Positions 32,934-41,486 of a DNA stretch of 64,000 nt are shown one piece after another. The translations under genes were made by a program, and so were the position numbers. The notes under the pieces were generated by a model. The model ran no database searches, was not told the DNA's origin, and saw only the letters and a program-made list of their open reading frames with translations. Positions within the stretch are counted from its first letter, which is position 1, and each line of letters starts with the position of its first letter. Source of the stretch: CAWKDC01 sp964383495 (GTDB taxonomy: Bacteria > Pseudomonadota > Gammaproteobacteria > JABCZS01); contig CAYLHG010000003.1 in the NCBI GenBank assembly GCA_964383495.1, positions 62,001 to 126,000 of the forward strand, given 5' to 3'.

Positions 32934-34481
32934 ATGAGTATACATTTGAGTGCAGCTGAAATCAGTGATGTGATCAGACAGCGCATTGAGAATTTTGAGG
33001 TAGTAGCGGGAGCACGCTCAGAAGGCACGGTGATGAGTGTTTCTGACGGGATTGTTCAAATTGCAGGTTTGCGCGATGTAATGCAAGGGGAAATGATTGC
33101 ATTTCCTGGTAATATTTATGGATTGGCATTGAACTTGGAGCGCGACACCGTTGGTGCTATTGTTTTTGGTGATTACGAAAATTTAAGTGAAGGTGATGTG
33201 GTTCACTGCACGGGGCGCATTTTGGAAGTGCCTGTGGGTGATGCATTGTTAGGTCGTGTGGTGAACGCATTAGGTCAACCGATTGACGGTAAGGGCCCCA
33301 TTCAAACAACACTGTCTTCACCAATTGAAAAAGTGGCGCCTGGTGTTATTAGCCGCCAGTCCGTGAATCAACCCGTTCAAACAGGTTTGAAATCTATTGA
33401 CGCGATGACGCCAGTGGGCCGTGGTCAGCGTGAGTTAATCATCGGTGACCGTCAAACAGGTAAAACCGCCGTAGCGTTAGATACCATTATTAACCAAAAA
33501 GATACAGGGGTTAAGTGTATTTACGTAGCCATTGGTCAAAAAGCTTCTTCGGTTGCGCGTGTTGTGCGTAAGCTAGAAGAGCATGGTGCGTTGGCGCATA
33601 CAATTGTGGTGGTTGCAACAGCGTCTGAATCTGCGTCTATGCAATACATTGCACCTTATGCTGGGTGCGCAATGGGTGAATATTTTCGTGATCGTGGTGA
33701 AGATGCTTTGATTGTGTATGATGATTTGACTAAACAAGCGTGGGCTTATCGTCAAATTTCATTATTGTTGCGCCGCCCGCCAGGTCGTGAAGCGTATCCT
33801 GGTGACGTATTTTATTTGCATTCTCGTTTGCTTGAGCGTGCTTCGCGCGTGAATGCTGAATATGTAGAAAGAATGACGAACGGTGAAGTAAAAGGCAAAA
33901 CAGGTTCTTTAACTGCGCTGCCTATCATTGAAACTCAAGCCGGCGACGTTTCTGCATTCGTCCCTACCAACGTGATTTCGATCACCGACGGGCAAATTTA
34001 CTTAGAAACAGATTTGTTCAATGCAGGCTTTCGCCCTGCTATTAACGCAGGTTTGTCGGTTTCTCGTGTGGGTGGTGCGGCACAAACCAAACTTATTAAA
34101 AAGTTGGGTGGTGGTGTGCGTTTGGCATTGGCGCAGTATCGCGAGTTGGAAGCGTTTGCGCAATTTGCATCTGATTTGGATGATGCAACACGCAAGCAAT
34201 TGGAACGTGGTCAGCGCGTGATGGAAGTGATGAAACAAAAGCAATACTCACCCATGTCGGTAGCAGAAATGGGCATTATTTTGTTTGCGGCAGATCGCGG
34301 TTATTTAGATAGCGTGCCGTTAAATCGCGTTGCTTATTTTGAAGAGTCCTTGTTGACAGCGATGAAAAGCGAGCATGCTAGTTTGTGCGATTTGTTGAAC
34401 CGCACAGGTGATTGGTCCGCTGAAATTGAAGCACAATTGAAATCAGCGTTGGATGATTTCAAATCAAGCTTTGAGGGTTAA
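32934..34481 (+). CDS. atpA: ATP synthase F1 subunit alpha
   Basis: A 515-residue alpha subunit, which binds nucleotide at non-catalytic sites and supplies an arginine finger to beta. The P-loop is GDRQTGKTAV near residue 170. The signature PAINAGLSVSRVGGAAQ contains the conserved SRVG with the arginine. Length and order match other gammaproteobacteria. No irregularity is seen. Confidence 0.98.
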   Translation: MSIHLSAAEISDVIRQRIENFEVVAGARSEGTVMSVSDGIVQIAGLRDVMQGEMIAFPGNIYGLALNLERDTVGAIVFGDYENLSEGDVVHCTGRILEVPVGDALLGRVVNALGQPIDGKGPIQTTLSSPIEKVAPGVISRQSVNQPVQTGLKSIDAMTPVGRGQRELIIGDRQTGKTAVALDTIINQKDTGVKCIYVAIGQKASSVARVVRKLEEHGALAHTIVVVATASESASMQYIAPYAGCAMGEYFRDRGEDALIVYDDLTKQAWAYRQISLLLRRPPGREAYPGDVFYLHSRLLERASRVNAEYVERMTNGEVKGKTGSLTALPIIETQAGDVSAFVPTNVISITDGQIYLETDLFNAGFRPAINAGLSVSRVGGAAQTKLIKKLGGGVRLALAQYRELEAFAQFASDLDDATRKQLERGQRVMEVMKQKQYSPMSVAEMGIILFAADRGYLDSVPLNRVAYFEESLLTAMKSEHASLCDLLNRTGDWSAEIEAQLKSALDDFKSSFEG

Positions 34482-34524
34482 TTCAGAAGGCATTATTTAT
34501 CCTTCTTAAATGTATGAGGGTCAA

Positions 34525-35382
34525 ATGGCTGTTGGGAAAGAAATTCGTACGCAGATCAAAAGTATTAAAAATACGCAGAAGATCACTCGCGCCATGGAAA
34601 TGGTGGCCGCGAGTAAAATGCGTCGCGCGCAAGAGCGCATGCAGGCTTCCAAGCCTTATGCGCAATATATTCGCGAAGTGATCGGGCACGTGGCGAACGC
34701 TTGCCCTGACGTTAAAATTCCATACATGCAGCCACGCGAAGTCAAACGCGCAGCATTGATCATCGTGAGTTCTGACCGCGGCCTATGTGGTGGTTTGAAT
34801 AACAATTTATTCAAGCGTGCATTACAAGTGATGCAAGACTATGAAGCACGCGGGGTAGCATTAGATTTATACATATTTGGCAACAAAGCGTTAGCTTTTT
34901 TCAAGCGTTTTGGCGGGCATATTGTTGCACAAGCAACCCATTTAGGTGATGCTCCACAGCTAAATGATTTGTTGGGCGTAATAAGCACAGCGATCAAATC
35001 TTTTGTAGATGGCAAAGTAGATGAAGTGCAATTGGTTTACAACTCGTTTGTCAACACAATGACACAACAACCTACGTTGGATTTGTTGTTACCATTTCCT
35101 AAATTGCCTGTACCGCAAAAGAACCAGTGGGATTACATTTACGAACCTGATCCTGCATTGTTATTGGATTTATTATCAAAACGGTTTATTGAATCGCAAG
35201 CATATCAGGCAGTAATTGAAAATATTGCCTGTGAGCAAGCGGCGCGCATGGTTGCAATGAAGGCTGCCTCTGATAATGCGGGCGATTTGATTGGTGAGCT
35301 TCAGTTGGTATATAACAAAGCGCGTCAAGCGGCAATTACGCAAGAGATCTCTGAAATTATCAGTGGGGCACAGGCTGTTTAA
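34525..35382 (+). CDS. atpG: ATP synthase F1 subunit gamma
   Basis: A 285-residue gamma subunit, the central rotor shaft. The N-terminal helix MAVGKEIRTQIKSIKNTQKI and MEMVAASKMRRAQ are diagnostic, as is the C-terminal helix with AASDNAGDLIGELQLVYNKA. The ATG at 34525 has GAGGG upstream and starts at the family's normal position; the ATG at 34510 would add five residues. Confidence 0.97.
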   Translation: MAVGKEIRTQIKSIKNTQKITRAMEMVAASKMRRAQERMQASKPYAQYIREVIGHVANACPDVKIPYMQPREVKRAALIIVSSDRGLCGGLNNNLFKRALQVMQDYEARGVALDLYIFGNKALAFFKRFGGHIVAQATHLGDAPQLNDLLGVISTAIKSFVDGKVDEVQLVYNSFVNTMTQQPTLDLLLPFPKLPVPQKNQWDYIYEPDPALLLDLLSKRFIESQAYQAVIENIACEQAARMVAMKAASDNAGDLIGELQLVYNKARQAAITQEISEIISGAQAV

Positions 35383-35450
35383 TATCCCATCGCCTCTTTT
35401 AAGGGGCAGCGCCATAGGTGCGGGGGTTTTTGTTTAAAGAGAGGGTGATT

Positions 35451-36854
35451 ATGAGTAAAAGCGTCAACGTAGCAAACGAACATGCAGGTATTGTCACTGA
35501 GGTGATTGGCCCTGTCGTGAAAGTTCAATTTCCTGCTCATGCAGTGCCTAAAGTGTATGACGCATTGCGCATTGAGGGCACAGAGATCACCCTAGAAGTT
35601 CAACAATTAATGGGTGGTGGTGAAGTAAAAACCATCGCGATGGGTTCTACTGATGGCCTGAGCCGTGGCTTAAAAGTGATTAATACACATGCACCTATTA
35701 CGGTTCCTGTCGGTAAAGCGACATTAGGCCGTATTATGGACGTGTTAGGTCGTCCTATTGACGAACGTGGTCCTGTCGAAACAGATGCATTTTTACCGAT
35801 TCACCGCGCAGCGCCTACATTTGCAGAGCAAGCGGATACAACAGAATTATTAGAAACAGGTATCAAAGTGATTGACTTGATTTGCCCATTTGCAAAAGGG
35901 GGCAAGGTAGGTTTGTTCGGGGGTGCCGGTGTAGGTAAAACCGTTAACATGATGGAGTTGATCCGTAATATTGCTATTGAGCACTCAGGGTATTCTGTAT
36001 TTGCAGGGGTGGGTGAGCGGACTCGTGAAGGTAACGACTTCTATCATGAAATGAAAGACTCTAACGTGTTGGATAAAGTATCGCTGGTTTATGGCCAGAT
36101 GAACGAGCCACCAGGTAATCGTTTACGTGTAGCGCTCACAGGCTTGACCATTGCAGAAAGTTTCCGTGATGAAGGCAGTGACGTGTTGTTGTTCATCGAT
36201 AACATTTATCGTTACACGTTGGCAGGAACAGAAGTATCTGCATTGTTGGGTCGTATGCCTTCTGCAGTAGGTTATCAGCCAACATTGGCTGAAGAAATGG
36301 GTGTATTGCAAGAACGTATTACATCAACCAAAACAGGTTCGATTACATCGATTCAAGCTGTTTATGTGCCTGCAGACGATTTGACAGATCCTTCACCTGC
36401 AACAACGTTTGCGCACTTGGACGCAACGGTTGTGTTGTCTCGTCAAATTGCTGAAATTGGTATTTACCCTGCAGTAGATCCTTTGGATTCCACTTCACGT
36501 CAATTAGATCCGCTAGTTGTAGGACAAGAGCACTATGATGTGGCTCGCAAAATACAAGGGACATTGCAACGTTATAAAGAATTGAAAGATATTATTGCTA
36601 TTTTGGGTATGGATGAATTGTCACAAGAGGACAAGCAAACTGTATCGCGCGCGCGTAAGATTCAACGTTTCTTGTCACAGCCTTTCTTTGTGGCAGAAGT
36701 GTTTACAGGTGCGCCTGGTAAATATGTGTCTTTGAAAGATACGATTGCTGGGTTTAAAGGCATTGTAGAAGGCTTGTATGATCACTTGCCTGAACAAGCA
36801 TTTTATATGGTAGGCAACATCGACGAAGCGATTGCGAAAGCGCAAAAAATGTAA
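35451..36854 (+). CDS. atpD: ATP synthase F1 subunit beta (catalytic)
   Basis: A 467-residue beta subunit, which makes ATP. The P-loop is GGAGVGKTVNMMEL near residue 160, the catalytic glutamate lies in GERTREGNDFY, and FIDNIYRYTLAGTEVSALLG includes Walker B. The ATG at 35451 has GAGGGTG upstream and gives the normal N terminus; an in-frame ATG at 35418 would add 11 residues. Highly conserved throughout. Confidence 0.98.
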   Translation: MSKSVNVANEHAGIVTEVIGPVVKVQFPAHAVPKVYDALRIEGTEITLEVQQLMGGGEVKTIAMGSTDGLSRGLKVINTHAPITVPVGKATLGRIMDVLGRPIDERGPVETDAFLPIHRAAPTFAEQADTTELLETGIKVIDLICPFAKGGKVGLFGGAGVGKTVNMMELIRNIAIEHSGYSVFAGVGERTREGNDFYHEMKDSNVLDKVSLVYGQMNEPPGNRLRVALTGLTIAESFRDEGSDVLLFIDNIYRYTLAGTEVSALLGRMPSAVGYQPTLAEEMGVLQERITSTKTGSITSIQAVYVPADDLTDPSPATTFAHLDATVVLSRQIAEIGIYPAVDPLDSTSRQLDPLVVGQEHYDVARKIQGTLQRYKELKDIIAILGMDELSQEDKQTVSRARKIQRFLSQPFFVAEVFTGAPGKYVSLKDTIAGFKGIVEGLYDHLPEQAFYMVGNIDEAIAKAQKM

Positions 36855-36891
36855 TTTTTGTGTATAGGGCGTATTATCGGGGGGGAAGGGT

Positions 36892-37305
36892 ATGCACCTT
36901 CAAGTGAAAATAGTCAGCGCTGAAAAACTGCTTCACACAGGTGAAGCAGATTGCGTAGTAGTGACCGCTGAACACGGTGAATTGGGTATTTTGCCTCAAC
37001 ATGCGCCTTTGTTAGCACGTTTGAAGCCAGGACAAGTGCGTGTGCTTCAGAAAAACCAGCCGGAAGAAGTGTTTTACGTTTCAGGCGGCATGTTAGAAGT
37101 GCAGCCTAACAGTGTAACAGTGCTTGCTGACACTGCAGAGCGTGCAGATAATTTAGATGAGGCTGCTGCATTAGAAGCGATGAAAGAAGCAGAAGAGACG
37201 ATGCAGGGCAAGCAAGGCGAATTTGATTATGCGCAAGCACGCGCAGCCTTGATTAATGCGGCTGCAGTACTTGCTGCTATTAGAAAGCATAAAGAGCGCC
37301 GTTAG
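36892..37305 (+). CDS. atpC: ATP synthase F1 subunit epsilon
   Basis: A 137-residue epsilon subunit, the regulatory rotor protein. The N-terminal beta sandwich has GELGILPQHAPLLARLKPGQV and FYVSGGMLEVQPNSVTVLADTAERA. The C-terminal helices (EALEAMKEAEETMQGK-like, then AAVLAAIRKHKERR) can extend to inhibit ATP hydrolysis. It is the last gene of the operon; a hairpin overlaps its stop codon. Confidence 0.96.
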   Translation: MHLQVKIVSAEKLLHTGEADCVVVTAEHGELGILPQHAPLLARLKPGQVRVLQKNQPEEVFYVSGGMLEVQPNSVTVLADTAERADNLDEAAALEAMKEAEETMQGKQGEFDYAQARAALINAAAVLAAIRKHKERR

Positions 37306-37314
37306 ACGCTCTTT
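37291..37314 (+). terminator. Hairpin at the end of the atp operon
   Basis: AAAGAGCG and CGCTCTTT form a perfect 8-base stem with an 8-base loop. The atpC stop codon lies in the loop. Only a short T stretch (CTTTAT) follows, so termination may be partial. Confidence 0.55.
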
Positions 37315-37380
37315 ATCCCCGGGCGGGCGCCGTTGATCCGGAGCCCAGGGAATAAAATTACTCGTAATCAAACAAGGCGT

Positions 37381-38601
37381 TTACAGCATGTCCCTGTAAG
37401 CAACGCCCAGAGTCCATGTCATTGGTTTCATAGGTTCACCATTATATTTATCAACACTTAACAAGCTTGCATCAGCGGGTACACCTATTTGGTTCAAATA
37501 AGTATGCTGAAATGCGCTGTTGAAGCAGTATTTCACTAAATACTCTTCAGATTCTGTTGGATAAAGTTCCTTTAAATTAAGCCAAGAAATATTGCAAAAT
37601 GCTTTGCCCCGTGATTTCAGCTGCTCCAGAGTTGTTACTTGTGTGCCAGCATCATTGGCTAAACCCAACACTTTAAATGTATAGAAAAATGAAGAGGTCA
37701 ACAAATATTGAGTGTTTGCATGGGGTATTTCCTGATATTTATTTACAGGATGGTTCTTAATGAATTTTTTACAATCATCAAAATTACCTGTGCCATGTAC
37801 AACAGGATCTGTCAAAGGATATGAAGCCCCTTCAGAGAAGCAGCCTGCAAAATTTTTACGGTGCTCTGGTTTTTCAAGGTAAGTTTCTAGCATTGTTGCT
37901 AAAGCAGCATCTTGACCGGAGCCATCGTAACCCGTAGCGTAAACGCTGACCACCTGATTATAATGAGGGAAATCTGTGTAGGGTAGGTTGTTATAAGGGA
38001 ATGGGTCTACCGCGCTAACCTCAGCAGAAGCGCCGCCCATTTCAACGGCTGTAAACGTATTGCTAGAGAGCAAATTGCCTTGGTTAAGCAATTTCCCTGA
38101 TACGTACTGATCATTAATCCAAATATAATAGGCTTCTTCTTCAACAGTTAACACATCTACGTTTTCAACAAGGGTTTCTGTCATATCAGGATAACCTAAA
38201 GCGGCTGACTCAATGTGAAGTGCTGAACGGATATCATCCATTAATGCGGTTTGTTCTTTTGAGGGCAACATGCGTACGCCCGCAGTTGCATGCAAATAAA
38301 TAGTGACCTCGTTGTTATCCAGATTGGGATCTTGTACGCCCTTTAACAGCGTTTCAAAGTAAGTATGGAAGTCTTCGACAGCCGTCACGGCGGGAGAAAT
38401 TTTCGTGCTCTTGAGAGTATTAACCGTAACACTACCATTGTCATGAGTGGCGCTATAAAGATAAGCCCGTGTGCCTGTGCTGCCAGCGTCCATCACAATC
38501 ATATATTTTGAGGAGGAGAAACTGGCTTGGGCAGTAAGGGTTGTGCCCATTATGAAGGAGAGAGCCAAGATACCGGCCAGACGTAAAATAAAAGATTTCA
38601 T
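37381..38601 (-). CDS. Secreted ecto-apyrase (GDA1/CD39 NTPDase family)
   Basis: A 406-residue exported nucleoside triphosphate diphosphohydrolase, which would hydrolyse NTPs and NDPs to NMP. The start at 38601 (MKSFILRLAG, TTGGAGA upstream) gives a signal peptide ending near TAQA. The apyrase conserved regions are visible in order: ACR1 MDAGSTGTRAYLY, ACR2 LHATAGVRML, ACR3 TVEEEAYYIWIND, ACR4 AVEMGGASAEVS and an ACR5-like YCFNSAFQHTYL. This is a mainly eukaryotic family; Legionella pneumophila has NTPDases needed for full intracellular growth. The leftward gene stands alone between atpC and dctA, in inserted DNA. Secretion to the periplasm or beyond is inferred. Confidence 0.93.
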   Translation of the reverse strand: MKSFILRLAGILALSFIMGTTLTAQASFSSSKYMIVMDAGSTGTRAYLYSATHDNGSVTVNTLKSTKISPAVTAVEDFHTYFETLLKGVQDPNLDNNEVTIYLHATAGVRMLPSKEQTALMDDIRSALHIESAALGYPDMTETLVENVDVLTVEEEAYYIWINDQYVSGKLLNQGNLLSSNTFTAVEMGGASAEVSAVDPFPYNNLPYTDFPHYNQVVSVYATGYDGSGQDAALATMLETYLEKPEHRKNFAGCFSEGASYPLTDPVVHGTGNFDDCKKFIKNHPVNKYQEIPHANTQYLLTSSFFYTFKVLGLANDAGTQVTTLEQLKSRGKAFCNISWLNLKELYPTESEEYLVKYCFNSAFQHTYLNQIGVPADASLLSVDKYNGEPMKPMTWTLGVAYRDML

Positions 38602-38844
38602 GGTTATTGTCTCCAATAGGTTTGTGAGCAGCTTGGAAATCATACCAACCTCAAGAGTGCAAAGTCAATATGTGAGAGCTGTACTCTATGGGCTAATGCT
38701 ATCTATTTGAAATTTATACAGTATCTTAGACAAAACGAGCTTGATTGCTGGCTTTGGGTGGCTTACTGCTGGGATCTTAATATACTTCTGCCATAAAAGT
38801 GATATAATCCCCCCCAAGCCTTTTAAGACAAGGGATCTCCAACT

Positions 38845-40113
38845 ATGCGATTCTTCAAACACCTTTATGTGCAGGTTTTGCTAGCCATTTTTGTTGGCGT
38901 TATTTTTGGTCACTATGAAGCTGCTTTAGCAGTGAAATTTAAGCCATTAGCGGACGGGTTTATTTCTTTGGTCAAGATGCTTATTTCCCCTGTCATTTTT
39001 CTCGCGATTGTGTCAGGTATTTTGTCTGTGAACCAAATCTCTAAAGCTGGGAAAGTAGGGGGCTATGCTTTTCTTTACTTCATGCTGATGACAACATTTG
39101 CATTGGTGGTGGGAGTACTTGTTTCTCATGTATTTAAACCTGGCAGTGGGTTTACAGTGGATGTGAGTACGTTAGACACAAGTAGTGTGAGTGCTTTTAT
39201 TGAATCAGGAAAACAACAACAAGGCGTGGTTGAATTTTTATTACATATTATTCCTAAAACATTCATGAGCGCTTTTAGTGAAGGCAATATTTTGCAAGTG
39301 TTATTGTTGGCCTTGTTATTTGCGTTTGCCTTGTCTGTGTTGAAGCAAGATAAACAAACATTATTAGCGCCTATCAGCGCCCTTAATAATGTGTTCTTTA
39401 AAATGATGGATTTTGTGTTGAAGTTAGCACCCATTGGAGCTTTTGCTGCCATAGCCTTTTCTGTGGGACATTTTGGGTTGGCTGTATTAAGTCAATTATT
39501 TTTCTTGTTAACTTGCTTCTACATCACATGTATTGTATTTATTTTTGCCGTGTTAGGTTTAGTGTTAAAACTTTCTTGTGGCATTAGCATTTTCCAATTG
39601 TTATATTATTTGCGTGATGAACTGTTGATTGTATTGGCTACATCCAGCTCTGAAAGCGTGTTAGCACGGGTAATTAAAAAATTAGAAGAATTGGGTGCCC
39701 ATCCTGATGTTGTGCGGTTAGTGGTTCCTACCGGCTATTCATTTAACCTGGATGGAACAGCCATTTATTTAACCATGGCAGCGTTATTTATTGCGCAAGC
39801 AACGCAAGTGCATTTGAGTGGTGAACAAATTGTATTATTATTAGGATTGATGATCATCACTTCCAAGGGGGCAGCCACTGTGAGTGGTGGTGGCTTCATC
39901 ACATTGGCGGCAACATTAACCGCGTTTCAAGTGATTCCAGTGGAAGGGATTGTGATGATTTTAGGCATTGATAGATTTATGTCAGAGGGACGTGCGCTAA
40001 CGAACGTAATTGGCAACAGTGTCGCAGCGTTGTTTATTGCCCACCGTTTAGGGGAATTAGATAAGAATGTGATGCATGCGGCGTTAATTCCTGCAGAAGA
40101 GGCGAATTCTTAA
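38845..40113 (+). CDS. dctA: Dicarboxylate/amino acid:cation symporter, DctA-like
   Basis: A 422-residue member of the DAACS (glutamate/aspartate/C4-dicarboxylate) family. The membrane protein carries the re-entrant loop ATSSSESVLARVIKKLEELG, the unwound-helix segment GYSFNLDGTAIYLTMAALFI and the DctA-like tail ILGIDRFMSEGRALTNVIGN. These details match DctA, which takes up succinate, fumarate and malate, better than GltP. AAGGGA precedes the ATG and a TATAAT lies at 38803-38808. Its last base overlaps the glmU start, so glmU may be partly cotranscribed with it. Confidence 0.9.
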   Translation: MRFFKHLYVQVLLAIFVGVIFGHYEAALAVKFKPLADGFISLVKMLISPVIFLAIVSGILSVNQISKAGKVGGYAFLYFMLMTTFALVVGVLVSHVFKPGSGFTVDVSTLDTSSVSAFIESGKQQQGVVEFLLHIIPKTFMSAFSEGNILQVLLLALLFAFALSVLKQDKQTLLAPISALNNVFFKMMDFVLKLAPIGAFAAIAFSVGHFGLAVLSQLFFLLTCFYITCIVFIFAVLGLVLKLSCGISIFQLLYYLRDELLIVLATSSSESVLARVIKKLEELGAHPDVVRLVVPTGYSFNLDGTAIYLTMAALFIAQATQVHLSGEQIVLLLGLMIITSKGAATVSGGGFITLAATLTAFQVIPVEGIVMILGIDRFMSEGRALTNVIGNSVAALFIAHRLGELDKNVMHAALIPAEEANS

Positions 40114-41486
40114 TGACCCTCAGTGTGATAATACTCGCTGCTGGTAAAGGCACTCGGATGCGTTCAAGCCGCCCTAAAGTATTACAGCCTTTAGCAGGCC
40201 GTCCCATGCTTTCTTATTTGTTTGAAACGGTTGCTCGTTTAAACCCTGTAGAAGTTTTTTGTGTGGTTGGGAGTGATGCTCAAGCCATTCAAACTGCTTT
40301 TTCGGGTGCTCCTTGCCAATTTGTGACACAAGATGAACCGCTCGGGACAGCTCATGCCGTGTTGCAGGCTATGCCGCACGTCAAGGGCGAGCGAGTGTTG
40401 GTATTATCAGGTGATGGGCCGTTGATTGCTGCTGGAACTTTGCTGCGTTTTTTAGAAAGCATGCCGAAAGATGTTTTGGGGGTGTTAACGTATGAGCATC
40501 CTGACCCAAGTGGGTTAGGGCGTATTGTGCGGCGTTCAGATTGCTCCATTGAGCGCATTGTGGAAGAAAAAGATACGACCCCTGAAGAGCGGGCTATTGT
40601 TGAGGTATCTTCGGGTATTTTTATTGCAAGGCAATGTGACTGGGCAGTATGGTTGCCGCAGGTGGGGAAGGCTAATCGTGCTGGGGAATATTATTTGCCA
40701 GACGTTGTTCCATTGGCAGCTTCTTCTGATATTAAAGTGCAGGCAATGTGTCTTGCGGATCCTTTTGAAGCTTTTGGAATTAACGATATGGAACAATTAT
40801 CGCAAGCGGAACGTTTTATGCAAACGAAACAGGCAGAGGCGTTAATGGCGCAAGGCGTGCGCTTTGCAGATCCTGCACGGTTTGATTTGCGCGGCACGCT
40901 CACAGTAGAAGAAGACGTATTTATTGATGTTAATGTGATCATTGAAGGAAATGTTTCATTAGGGAAAGGTACACAAATTGGCGCAAATGTCATTATTAAA
41001 AATAGTGTTATAGGTAAGAACGTTCATATTCTACCATTTACGCATATTGATGGCGCACAAATAGGAAATAATGCAACAGTAGGCCCTTTCGCACGTATTC
41101 GGCCGAATACACAATTAGCAGAAGATGTTCATATTGGTAATTTTGTTGAAGTTAAAAATTCAACTATTGGTAAAGCGTCTAAAGCAAATCATTTAAGTTA
41201 TGTCGGTGATGCACATGTGTCTGAACATGTGAATATTGGTGCGGGTGTGGTCACATGTAATTATGATGGTGTGAATAAACATCGTACCGAGATTGAAAAA
41301 GAAGCATTTATCGGTTCAAATGTAAGTTTAGTTGCCCCCGTAACAATAGGTGAAGGTGCTACCATCGGTGCTGGTACAGTATTAACAAAAGATGCGCCGC
41401 CACAACAACTCACTGTTGCACGCGCCAAGCAAACAACGATCTCCAATTGGCAGCGCCCAGAAAAAAACAATAAGGGAGATAGATAA
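40113..41486 (+). CDS. glmU: Bifunctional UDP-GlcNAc pyrophosphorylase / GlcN-1-P acetyltransferase
   Basis: A 457-residue GlmU catalysing the last two steps to UDP-N-acetylglucosamine, precursor of peptidoglycan and lipopolysaccharide. The N-terminal uridyltransferase has ILAAGKGTRMRSSRPKVLQ. The C-terminal left-handed beta-helix (from about residue 250) has hexapeptide repeats and the acetyltransferase segment VVTCNYDGVNKHRTEI. It overlaps the glmS start by one base (TAATG-like junction), and GlmS makes its substrate's precursor. Confidence 0.97.
   Translation: MTLSVIILAAGKGTRMRSSRPKVLQPLAGRPMLSYLFETVARLNPVEVFCVVGSDAQAIQTAFSGAPCQFVTQDEPLGTAHAVLQAMPHVKGERVLVLSGDGPLIAAGTLLRFLESMPKDVLGVLTYEHPDPSGLGRIVRRSDCSIERIVEEKDTTPEERAIVEVSSGIFIARQCDWAVWLPQVGKANRAGEYYLPDVVPLAASSDIKVQAMCLADPFEAFGINDMEQLSQAERFMQTKQAEALMAQGVRFADPARFDLRGTLTVEEDVFIDVNVIIEGNVSLGKGTQIGANVIIKNSVIGKNVHILPFTHIDGAQIGNNATVGPFARIRPNTQLAEDVHIGNFVEVKNSTIGKASKANHLSYVGDAHVSEHVNIGAGVVTCNYDGVNKHRTEIEKEAFIGSNVSLVAPVTIGEGATIGAGTVLTKDAPPQQLTVARAKQTTISNWQRPEKNNKGDR

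Noticed and set aside
41400..41486. A glmS ribozyme ahead of glmS
   Set aside because: glmU and glmS share a base at their junction, leaving no room for the ribozyme leader found in Gram-positives.
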